DNA of 18,350 nucleotides from DAOTXK01 sp034435395. Its GTDB lineage: Bacteria; Chloroflexota; Anaerolineae; Aggregatilineales; Ch27. Location of the stretch: contig DAOTXK010000348.1 in NCBI GenBank assembly GCA_034435395.1, positions 1 through 18,350 of the forward strand, given 5' to 3'. Shown piece after piece: positions 1-5,413 of the stretch. A program made the position numbers and the translations under genes. Each line of letters begins with the position of its first letter. Position 1 is the first letter of the stretch. Below the pieces are notes generated by a model. It was not told the origin of the DNA. It saw only the letters and a list, made by a program, of their open reading frames with translations, and searched no databases.

Positions 1-12
1 GGTGGAGGGCGT

Positions 13-795
13 ATGATGAGAATAGGGTGGTGGTTGCGTCGGGCGCTGTTGGGATCGGGCGTGGTGTGCGCCATGTGGGGTTTTTCCCGGCTGACGCCCC
101 CGGTTATTGCTGCCCCCGACCGGCAGGTGAGCGCGACGCCGGCCCCGGTGGTGCTGCCGACCTTCACCCCAACTTTGGCCGCCATCGAGACCGTCACACC
201 CACCCGCACGCCCACGCCCATTGGTCCGGCGCTCGCCGAGGCGCTGGAAGGGCCAACCAATGTGCGGGCCGGGCCGGACATTGAGGCCGAGCGGTTGGGG
301 CAGATCTTTCCCGGAGAGTTTTTCCCGGTATTGGGGCGGGCAGCAGGCACGCTCTGGCTGAAGATTCAGTACCCCGATTCGCCGAGCGGGACGGCCTGGG
401 TTTTTGAACAGGTGGTGCGGCTCACGGGAGATGTGGAAGCCATCCCCGACCTGAATGTCTTTAATGAGCCGACGATTGATGTGAACCCGGTGGTGGCCTC
501 GCAGACGATCGCGGCGCTCGCCCAGACGCCCGGCGCGCTGGCGACGGCCACGGCGGAGGCGTTTGCTGCTGGCGTGGTTGTTAATGGTGGGACAGCAACG
601 CCGGGCGCGACTACCGGCCCGCTGCCGACGTTCACCTTTCCACCGGGGCCGGTGGGACAGCCGTCGCCCATGACCACAACGCCGGATCAGTCGTCGGCTG
701 GTGACGGGGGACTGCCGCCGATCATCCCGATCATCGCCCTGGGAGCTTTGGGCATTCTCGGTCTGCTGGTCGGCGCTCTGCGGCGTATGGGATAG
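13..795 (+). CDS. Exported, membrane-anchored SH3-like domain protein
   Basis: The 260-residue product starts with basic residues and a hydrophobic stretch (about residues 9-33) that looks like a signal peptide or N-terminal anchor. A Pro/Thr-rich stretch follows (about 38-70). A bacterial SH3-like domain lies at about residues 76-142: it has the NVRAGP element typical of SH3b beta strands and a later WLKIQY / TAWVF pair. A long Ser/Thr/Pro/Ala-rich linker leads to a C-terminal transmembrane helix (about 234-255) with a short RRMG tail. The domain is therefore likely displayed outside the cell, tethered at the C terminus; SH3b domains often bind cell-wall or surface polymers, but the ligand cannot be read here. 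ATG at 13 and ATG at 16 both lie behind GGAGGG at 4-9, and spacing slightly favours the second. The gene converges on the next one with only 15 bases between stops. No LPXTG sorting signal is present. Confidence 0.75.
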   Translation: MMRIGWWLRRALLGSGVVCAMWGFSRLTPPVIAAPDRQVSATPAPVVLPTFTPTLAAIETVTPTRTPTPIGPALAEALEGPTNVRAGPDIEAERLGQIFPGEFFPVLGRAAGTLWLKIQYPDSPSGTAWVFEQVVRLTGDVEAIPDLNVFNEPTIDVNPVVASQTIAALAQTPGALATATAEAFAAGVVVNGGTATPGATTGPLPTFTFPPGPVGQPSPMTTTPDQSSAGDGGLPPIIPIIALGALGILGLLVGALRRMG

Positions 796-810
796 AGCGC
801 GGCCGGTCGG

Positions 811-1713
811 CTACTGCCGGGAACGCAGGAAAAGCTCCAGCCCAACTACGGCGGCGATCAGCGCTGCATTGGCCCACAGGAGGGGCTGCCGCCAGAGCGA
901 TGCTGCTGCCCGTCTGCCGGCGGGTTCGGCGGGTCCCGGCATCAGAGCGCGGGAGACCTGGTGCAGGAAAAAGATGCCGAACAGGCTGAGCAACGCCGCG
1001 CCGATCCAGTTGAGGCTCAGGGCGTTCAAGCCCAGCAGGTTGAGCAGGAGGGGCGGCAGCAGCAACCGCGCCAGGCCGTGGGAGACGGTGGCGATGATCC
1101 CCGCCCAGGGGTTTCCTGTCTGGGCGAGCAGCAGCGCCGCGCCAAAACCCAGCGGCAGGACACTCACGCCGGCGCTGATGCCGGTATTGCTGATGATCAT
1201 GGTCGCGCCGCTGAAAAGCAGGACGGTCAGCCAGGCGGCCCGCCGCCGACCCAGGCCAGAGGCCGCGCGCGGCAGATAAACCCAGAAGAGGGCGCTCTGT
1301 CCAGCGGGCACGAGTACGCCCAGTCCCAGCAAGATGACTGGATCGCTGGCGGCGGTGCTGGCGGCAAACGGCAGACTGCCCAACCACTGCGACAGCAGAT
1401 TACCGACAACCGTGACCAGCCAGGCGCTGGCGAGGGAGGCCAGTACGCCCATCAAAGTGGCGGCAATGGCGATGACGCGGCTGGGGCGGGGGAGAGCGAG
1501 CGGCATCCGGTCTCGTCGCATGACCAGGAGTGGCAACGTGATGAGCAGGGCGGCGCTGGCCACCTGGATCAGCAGCGGGTCTGCCGCCTCGCTGAACAGG
1601 AGGCGGATGGCCAGCAGGCCCAGAAGGGCAGCCAACGTGATCCCCAGGGCGGAGGAAAGGCGGGGTGCTGACGCTGGCGCGGTCACCTCCGGCGGGGCTC
1701 GGCGTGGAGACAT
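811..1713 (-). CDS. Polytopic membrane protein, CPBP (Abi)-like without catalytic residues
   Basis: The 300-residue protein is almost entirely hydrophobic with about eight predicted membrane segments. The middle of the protein follows the layout of CPBP intramembrane proteases/Abi proteins: a motif-1 helix (PAGQSALFW, about residue 136), then a helix ending in SN, then an AQTGNPWAGIIA..H segment resembling family motif 3. The hallmark glutamate pair and arginine of motif 1 (EExxxR) are replaced by Gln-Ser and Trp. The first catalytic His is replaced by Asn, and only the last His (VSHGLA) remains. If it belongs to this family it is probably not a protease. ATG at 1713 is preceded by AGGAGAGG at good spacing. 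The gene has its own promoter (1747-1755) and a leader of about 27 bases. Family assignment is tentative; an unrelated multi-pass protein is possible. Confidence 0.6.
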   Translation of the reverse strand: MSPRRAPPEVTAPASAPRLSSALGITLAALLGLLAIRLLFSEAADPLLIQVASAALLITLPLLVMRRDRMPLALPRPSRVIAIAATLMGVLASLASAWLVTVVGNLLSQWLGSLPFAASTAASDPVILLGLGVLVPAGQSALFWVYLPRAASGLGRRRAAWLTVLLFSGATMIISNTGISAGVSVLPLGFGAALLLAQTGNPWAGIIATVSHGLARLLLPPLLLNLLGLNALSLNWIGAALLSLFGIFFLHQVSRALMPGPAEPAGRRAAASLWRQPLLWANAALIAAVVGLELFLRSRQ

Positions 1714-1746
1714 CGTCCTCTCCTGCGGTTACCTCGTGCCATGCGA

Positions 1747-1755
1747 ATTATAACA
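1747..1755 (-). promoter_or_regulatory. Extended -10 promoter of the CPBP-like gene
   Basis: On the minus strand a perfect TATAAT (1752 to 1747) is preceded directly by TGT, the extended -10 element. No good -35 hexamer is visible at 16-18 bases. The predicted start of transcription is near 1740, about 27 bases upstream of the ATG at 1713. Confidence 0.6.
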
Positions 1756-1800
1756 GGGAAGGCGGAAAACCAGGCAGTCCCACAGAACCTCTTCGCGTAG

Positions 1801-2079
1801 TCATTTAAATGAATTCTGTTCTGGGGACCGGCCAAACGACGCCGCCAGCGCGCGCCCTTTATCGGTGAGGGTGTAGGTGGCAGCGGGGAACTTCTGATTG
1901 CTGGTGACCAACCCGTTCTTCACCAGCCAGTCGACGATCGGGCGCTCGACCGGCACCGGCAACCCGGCAAGCGGATGAAGGCGGTGTATCTTGGTCCCGT
2001 CAAGGTAGCGGTGAGATTTCAGGCTGTAACCCTCGGCCAGGGCGCGCAGCACGCCCGCCTGGGCTTTGGTGACTCGCAT
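1801..2079 (-). CDS. Small winged-helix-like protein, 92 residues
   Basis: This is a 92-residue basic protein. The helical N-terminal part (MRVTKAQAGVLRALAEG) and the later segment (IVDWLVKNGLV, then ATYTLTDKGRALA) match the helix-turn-helix plus wing layout of small winged-helix DNA-binding proteins, where LTxKGxxLA typically follows the wing. The reading frame stays open up to 2139, but the ATG at 2079 is chosen for two reasons: GGGAGG lies about eight bases upstream of it, and the longer version would begin inside the terminator at 2134-2165. No membrane segment or cysteine cluster is seen. It stands alone between that terminator and the CPBP-like gene. A role in DNA binding is inference from fold-like pattern only; no target is evident. 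Confidence 0.65.
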   Translation of the reverse strand: MRVTKAQAGVLRALAEGYSLKSHRYLDGTKIHRLHPLAGLPVPVERPIVDWLVKNGLVTSNQKFPAATYTLTDKGRALAASFGRSPEQNSFK

Positions 2080-2133
2080 GGCCGTGGCCTCCCGCGCCGG
2101 TGGGCGGCGGTGCCACCTACCGGCCCAGATCGG

Positions 2134-2165
2134 GAACAAAAAGAACCAGCCTGCGCCAGTTCTTT
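2134..2165 (-). terminator. Intrinsic terminator of the radical SAM operon
   Basis: On the minus strand AAAGAAC (2165-2159) and GTTCTTT (2146-2140) form a perfect 7-bp stem with a 12-base loop. It is followed by a U-rich tract (TTCTTTTTG). It lies 36 bases after the stop of the 68-residue gene and before the next gene on the same strand. Confidence 0.65.
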
Positions 2166-2200
2166 ATGCCTGTTGTATGGCTTCCGCGGATAGGGCCCGT

Positions 2201-2407
2201 CTACCCCAGGTTGCCCACGTATTTCATCATCTCACGCTGCCGGATGCGGATGTATTTATCCGCGATGATCTGGGCCATCTCTTCCTCAGACAGGCGGATG
2301 CGCAGAATGTCGAGCGCGTCCGCCGGGCTTTGTCCATAGGCCAGCTTCTTTTTGCCGTTTTTCATGTCGAACAGGTACATGTAGTGAGGGTTGCTGAAGC
2401 TGCTCAT
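2201..2407 (-). CDS. 68-residue protein of unknown function, coupled to the radical SAM gene
   Basis: No family is recognised. The product is 68 residues with an aromatic N-terminal part (HYMYLFDMKNGKKKLAYG) that reads like a short beta hairpin. A strongly helical, charged second half follows (SPADALDILRIRLSEEEMAQ, then ADKYIRIRQREMMKYV). It has no cysteine, no signal peptide and no leader-core pattern with a double-glycine site. Its Shine-Dalgarno overlaps the stop codon of the radical SAM gene: TAGGAG at 2420-2415 contains the TAG, and the ATG at 2407 follows after eight bases, so translation is almost certainly coupled. The pairing suggests an accessory or partner of the radical SAM enzyme, or less likely its peptide substrate. 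That is inference from position only. Confidence 0.7.
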   Translation of the reverse strand: MSSFSNPHYMYLFDMKNGKKKLAYGQSPADALDILRIRLSEEEMAQIIADKYIRIRQREMMKYVGNLG

Positions 2408-2417
2408 GGTCCCTCTC

Positions 2418-3833
2418 CTAGGCTTTGGTCAGCGCTTCTGTGAAGACGCCGCTCCGCTGGCGGTCGGCCAGGTCCAGTCCCCGGTTAACTTCGTCGTCAT
2501 ACCGGCCGGCCAGCAATTCCCGGTAAAACTGGTAATCGACGCCCTTTACCTTCTCGTCGTCCGGATACCGGTGGTAGTTCTCCTTGGACATCAGGCTCTT
2601 GCCCTCGGCGATGAGCTGATAACCGAGCGCGGAGCCGGGATAGGGCGCATAGAAGGAGATCGAGGGCATCACCCGGCGCATCCGTTTGACCATGCGCATG
2701 GTTTTGAAGGCATCCTCATGGGTCTCGCCAGGGATGCCGAGCATGATGTTGGCCCAGATGATGGGCGGCTTTCTGCCCTGCGCCTCCAGTTCGTCGCCGA
2801 GACGGTTGATCAGATCGATGGTGAAGTCGTTATCCGCTTCCGTACACTCTTTGTTCAGCAGGCGCAGGACCGGATCGCTGCCCGATTCAAAACCGATGGA
2901 GATCGTGTCCCAGTTGGTCTCTTTAACCAGCGCTTCAAACAGGTCCGGCCACTGGCGGACGGTGTCGGAGCGGCCCGCCGCCCAGTAAGGCCAGGGTTTG
3001 TGGGCGGCGCGTGGGTATTTTTCGATCCATTCCCGGAGCCAGCTGGGGTTCTGGAAGAACATGGAGTCATGCATGACGACGGAGCCTAGCGGGCCGTAGC
3101 GGTCATCGAGGGCATTTAATTCCTCGATGACCATATCCACCGGGCGGCGTCCCATGTTGGGGATGTATGAGTTTTCGTTGCAAAAGACACACTGCCAGGG
3201 ACAAACCCGACTGGTCAACAGCGTGACCACCGGGGGAGGCCCCCAGCCACACTCCGGCTCCAGCGGCCAGTGAAACGTCCGGGCGAGGTGCTTGCTGGCG
3301 GGCCGGGGCCACAGGGTACGGTCGATCATGGGCCACTCCGCCATGGACTTCGCGCCAATGCCCGGCGTGACCCTGGTGAAGGCCGACGGGTCACGGGCAA
3401 TGTCCACTATGGTGTTCTCGCCCGGCCCCTGGACGATGTAGTCAAACTCAGGCACGGCCTCCATCTCGTCGAGGGCGACGGTGGCGTGCATCCCACCGGT
3501 GATGACGACGCCGCCGGGGTTGACTTCCTTAAAAATCTGGGCCGATTTGCGGGCGACGGGGTAGGTGTAACTCCGGATATTCATGAAGAGCTGGTCGTAG
3601 CCCTGAAGTTGCTTGCGGAGCTGACGCCAGGACGTGACGGCGCGGGTCGAGGCCAGGTCGGTCAGGAGGCCGTTCTGGTGCATGATGGTGCGCAGCAGCC
3701 CCAACCCATGATCCTGCCATTGCTCGTGCGGCCCGGCGGGGTTCACCAGATCGCCCAGATCGCCCAGGTCCAGCCACAATCGCCTGGGCCTGTGACCATC
3801 AGTCTCTTTCCCTCTCAAGCGGAAGTTAAACAC
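2418..3833 (-). CDS. B12-binding-type radical SAM protein
   Basis: The 471-residue protein has the two-part layout of BchE-type B12-binding radical SAM enzymes. The N-terminal Rossmann-like domain (about residues 18-170) contains GGVVITGGMHAT and DYIVQGPGEN, equivalent to the GGxHxT and vDyvvxGEGE elements of the family. The radical SAM barrel follows, with the [4Fe-4S] ligands C211, C215 and C218 in CPWQCVFC. Later elements include SIGFESGSD and a GIPGET loop, both usual in the barrel. A C-terminal extension of about 90 residues is family-variable. A classic DxHxxG cobalamin motif is not seen, as in many of these enzymes. The start is GTG at 3833, preceded by GGAAGGA. Likely reactions include radical methylation or ring/backbone rearrangement, but the substrate cannot be assigned. 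It sits downstream of an Fe-S carrier gene, fitting its cluster requirement. Confidence 0.9.
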   Translation of the reverse strand: MFNFRLRGKETDGHRPRRLWLDLGDLGDLVNPAGPHEQWQDHGLGLLRTIMHQNGLLTDLASTRAVTSWRQLRKQLQGYDQLFMNIRSYTYPVARKSAQIFKEVNPGGVVITGGMHATVALDEMEAVPEFDYIVQGPGENTIVDIARDPSAFTRVTPGIGAKSMAEWPMIDRTLWPRPASKHLARTFHWPLEPECGWGPPPVVTLLTSRVCPWQCVFCNENSYIPNMGRRPVDMVIEELNALDDRYGPLGSVVMHDSMFFQNPSWLREWIEKYPRAAHKPWPYWAAGRSDTVRQWPDLFEALVKETNWDTISIGFESGSDPVLRLLNKECTEADNDFTIDLINRLGDELEAQGRKPPIIWANIMLGIPGETHEDAFKTMRMVKRMRRVMPSISFYAPYPGSALGYQLIAEGKSLMSKENYHRYPDDEKVKGVDYQFYRELLAGRYDDEVNRGLDLADRQRSGVFTEALTKA

Positions 3834-3916
3834 CTCTCTGTTCCTTCCCGGTTGTCAGGTCATCCGTCTGGTTGCAGGGATATCCGGTCTGGAGGGGCGG
3901 GGCTTGCCCTGTCCAA

Positions 3917-3934
3917 GGGCAGAAGGCCCTGCCC
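3917..3934 (-). other. Hairpin between the Fe-S carrier and radical SAM genes
   Basis: GGGCAG (3917-3922) and CTGCCC (3929-3934) form a perfect 6-bp stem with a 6-base loop in the 162-base gap between the two genes. No U-tract follows on either strand, so a full terminator is not supported. It may be a processing or attenuation site, or chance in GC-rich DNA. No convincing promoter for the radical SAM gene was found in this gap, which leaves read-through from the carrier gene as the simplest reading. Confidence 0.3.
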
Positions 3935-3995
3935 GGCGAATCAACTGGACCATGAACGGGCCGGTTTGGGGAGGCCTGCTCGCGCCTGGCGAAGC

Positions 3996-4406
3996 CTAGC
4001 AGGAGCAGCCGCCGCCGGAAGCGCCGCCACTATCAGCAGTGCGGAACGAGTGGCCGCAGCCGCAGGAGGCCACGGCATTGGGATTGTCAATACGAAAGCC
4101 GCCGCCCATCAGGCTGTCTACGTAGTCGATGTTGGCCCCCATCAGGTATTGGAGGCTGGTCGGGTCCACCAGCAGATTCACGCCTTCGGCATTGATGACT
4201 GTGTCGTACTCGTCTGGTTTTTCCTCAAGAGTCATGCCGTATTGCAGCCCGGAGCACCCGCCGCCGCTGACAAATACGCGCAGCGAATAACCCTCAAGGT
4301 TGCGGGCGACCAGGAGTTCTCTGATTTTGGCCGCCGCCTCCGCTGTGACCGTCAAGACGGGGGTGGCCGAAGGGGTGATGTGTTCCTGGTTGAGTTGGGT
4401 GACCAT
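3996..4406 (-). CDS. A-type iron-sulfur carrier (HesB/IscA/SufA/ErpA family)
   Basis: The 136-residue cytoplasmic protein carries or transfers [2Fe-2S]/[4Fe-4S] clusters to apo-enzymes. The three conserved ligands are present: C51 in SGGGCSGLQY and C115/C117 in SCGCG, separated by the usual 60-plus residues. The domain spans about residues 18-122, preceded by a short polar N-terminal arm. An unusual Gly/Ser-rich tail ends in two extra cysteines (C134, C136). The frame is open up to 4451, but the ATG at 4406 is chosen because GAGGAG lies at ideal spacing and because the promoter at 4442-4470 lies within the longer version. It is directly downstream of a SufR-like regulator and upstream of a radical SAM gene, as expected for a cluster-delivery protein. 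Which member of the family it is (IscA, SufA or ErpA) cannot be decided. Confidence 0.92.
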   Translation of the reverse strand: MVTQLNQEHITPSATPVLTVTAEAAAKIRELLVARNLEGYSLRVFVSGGGCSGLQYGMTLEEKPDEYDTVINAEGVNLLVDPTSLQYLMGANIDYVDSLMGGGFRIDNPNAVASCGCGHSFRTADSGGASGGGCSC

Positions 4407-4441
4407 GATGTCGTCTCCTCGATAGGCAGGCTCCAGGCCGC

Positions 4442-4470
4442 ATTGTAACACGCTTTGCCGCCAGCGTCAA
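4442..4470 (-). promoter_or_regulatory. Sigma-70-type promoter of the A-type carrier gene
   Basis: On the minus strand TTGACG (4470-4465) is separated by exactly 17 bases from TACAAT (4447-4442). A TGT extended -10 stands directly before the -10. The predicted start of transcription is near 4435, leaving a leader of about 28 bases before the ATG at 4406. The carrier can therefore be transcribed independently of the upstream regulator. Confidence 0.75.
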
Positions 4471-4491
4471 TAAACTAAACGGGTTTCTGTT

Positions 4492-5142
4492 TTATTCATC
4501 AGGAGTCGGTCGACCATTATCCGGGATCAGATAGGCGCAGTTCTCATCGCCCGATGCCATATGGGCAATCTGGCGAGGGACAATGCCTCCCAGCAGATGG
4601 GTGATCAGGCGAGAGTCCATGTCGCACAATTCCCGGTGACTGGAGGACAGATGGTGATAGGGGCAGTTGCCGGTGTGAAGCACGTACCCATGGTCGCCCT
4701 TTTCCCAATAGGCGCTGTAACCCTGGGCGGTGAGGTACTCGACGACCTGGTTGAGGCGCATGGGCATCGGAGCATCCGTGATCTGGGCCTCGGCGACCAT
4801 CTGGTCGGCCACGCCTTCCAGGATGACGTTGACTTCCCGGCTGGGGAGGCGGTGCTTGAGTTGCAGGAGCAGTCCGTCCGCGAAGTTTCGATAGTTGTTG
4901 GGGAACAGGTCCAGCGCTCTATCGGTCAGCGCATACACGTGCTGGGGCCGCCCTGGGGTGGTGCGGCGGCGTACCTCTGGCGCGGCAACCAGCCCATCGC
5001 CCCGCAAGATTTCCAGGTGGTGGCGGACGGTCACCGCAGTGATGTCCCCGATCCGGTCCGACAGAGCGGTGACGATCTCCTCGACTGTGGCCTGTCCCCT
5101 CTCTTTAAGGATTTCCAAGATATGTTGCCTGGTTTGCTGCAT
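4492..5142 (-). CDS. SufR-like iron-sulfur-sensing transcriptional regulator
   Basis: The 216-residue protein begins with a winged helix-turn-helix (about residues 4-75): ATVEEIVTAL, TVRHHLEILRGDGLV, then the wing RRRTTPGRPQHVYALTD. This is the COG2345/SufR arrangement. The C-terminal sensor domain has C160 (NCPYH), C173 (HRELC) and C202 (ENCAYLI). The spacing is x12 and x28, exactly the SufR pattern Cx12Cx13Cx14C with the third cysteine replaced by Ile187. In SufR the cysteines hold an Fe-S cluster whose presence favours repression of the suf genes. ATG at 5142 follows GAAGGTG about nine bases upstream. The adjacent A-type carrier supports the role. A promoter and inverted repeat lie upstream at 5325-5374, so autoregulation is likely. 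The exact targets are inferred. Confidence 0.85.
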   Translation of the reverse strand: MQQTRQHILEILKERGQATVEEIVTALSDRIGDITAVTVRHHLEILRGDGLVAAPEVRRRTTPGRPQHVYALTDRALDLFPNNYRNFADGLLLQLKHRLPSREVNVILEGVADQMVAEAQITDAPMPMRLNQVVEYLTAQGYSAYWEKGDHGYVLHTGNCPYHHLSSSHRELCDMDSRLITHLLGGIVPRQIAHMASGDENCAYLIPDNGRPTPDE

Positions 5143-5324
5143 AGCCGGGCACCTTCAAAATGGCTGATGGGTCAAGCAAGAGCTGCTGTCTGGCGTCGTC
5201 CGGTTGGCTTTCCGGGCGACCCTCGGCGTGATAAAACTGGCCGGGATGCAGAATCGGTCTCTTGGGCGGATGCCTGCGCTCGGATGATGCTGCATAGACG
5301 GCGCGACTTGTCCATTCTGCCGCC

Positions 5325-5354
5325 ATGTTAGCATGCCACGAGCCACTTTGTCAA
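5325..5354 (-). promoter_or_regulatory. Promoter of the SufR-like gene
   Basis: On the minus strand a perfect TTGACA (5354-5349) stands 18 bases upstream of TAACAT (5330-5325), a 4-of-6 match to the -10 consensus. The predicted start of transcription is near 5318. This gives an unusually long untranslated leader of about 175 bases before the ATG at 5142, in which no recognisable riboswitch was seen. Confidence 0.65.
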
Positions 5355-5374
5355 ATTGACTAGATGCTAAACAT
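5325..5374. promoter_or_regulatory. Operator candidate: inverted repeat flanking the promoter
   Basis: ATGTTAGCAT (5325-5334) and ATGCTAAACAT (5364-5374) are inverted copies differing by one inserted A, with their TTAGCAT/ATGCTAA cores perfect. The left arm covers the -10 of the SufR-like gene's promoter and the right arm lies just upstream of its -35. A second, smaller palindrome, GTCAA-A-TTGAC (5350-5360), overlaps the -35. Such placement is typical of repressor sites. The sequence is not the cyanobacterial SufR site (CAAC-N6-GTTG), so the binding protein is inferred from position. Confidence 0.55.
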
Positions 5375-5397
5375 AAAAATCCGGCGTTGTTTGCCAG
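5375..5397 (-). terminator. Putative terminator of the six-repeat lipoprotein gene
   Basis: On the minus strand CTGGC (5397-5393) pairs with GCCGG (5385-5381), including one G-U pair, around a 7-base loop. It is followed immediately by ATTTTTATG. The stem is short but the U-run is good. It lies 17 bases past the stop at 5414 and abuts the operator of the next gene. Confidence 0.5.
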
Positions 5398-5413
5398 CCA
5401 GAAAGGCGTTCTC

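Noticed and set aside
700..795. LPXTG-type sortase anchor at the C terminus of the first protein
   Set aside because: The LPPII sequence before the membrane helix does not match LPXTG, and no sortase gene is nearby.
2201..2407. The 68-residue protein as a RiPP precursor
   Set aside because: It has no leader-core division, no cysteine or Ser/Thr-rich core and no double-glycine site; its predicted helical, charged character fits a small globular partner better.
3270..4448. 392-codon plus-strand frame across the radical SAM and carrier genes
   Set aside because: It spans two well-supported minus-strand genes and their gap, and has no family motif.
5105..5326. 73-codon minus-strand frame in the leader of the SufR-like gene
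   Set aside because: It overlaps the regulator's start in another frame, has no ribosome site and shows no domain, although a leader peptide cannot be excluded.
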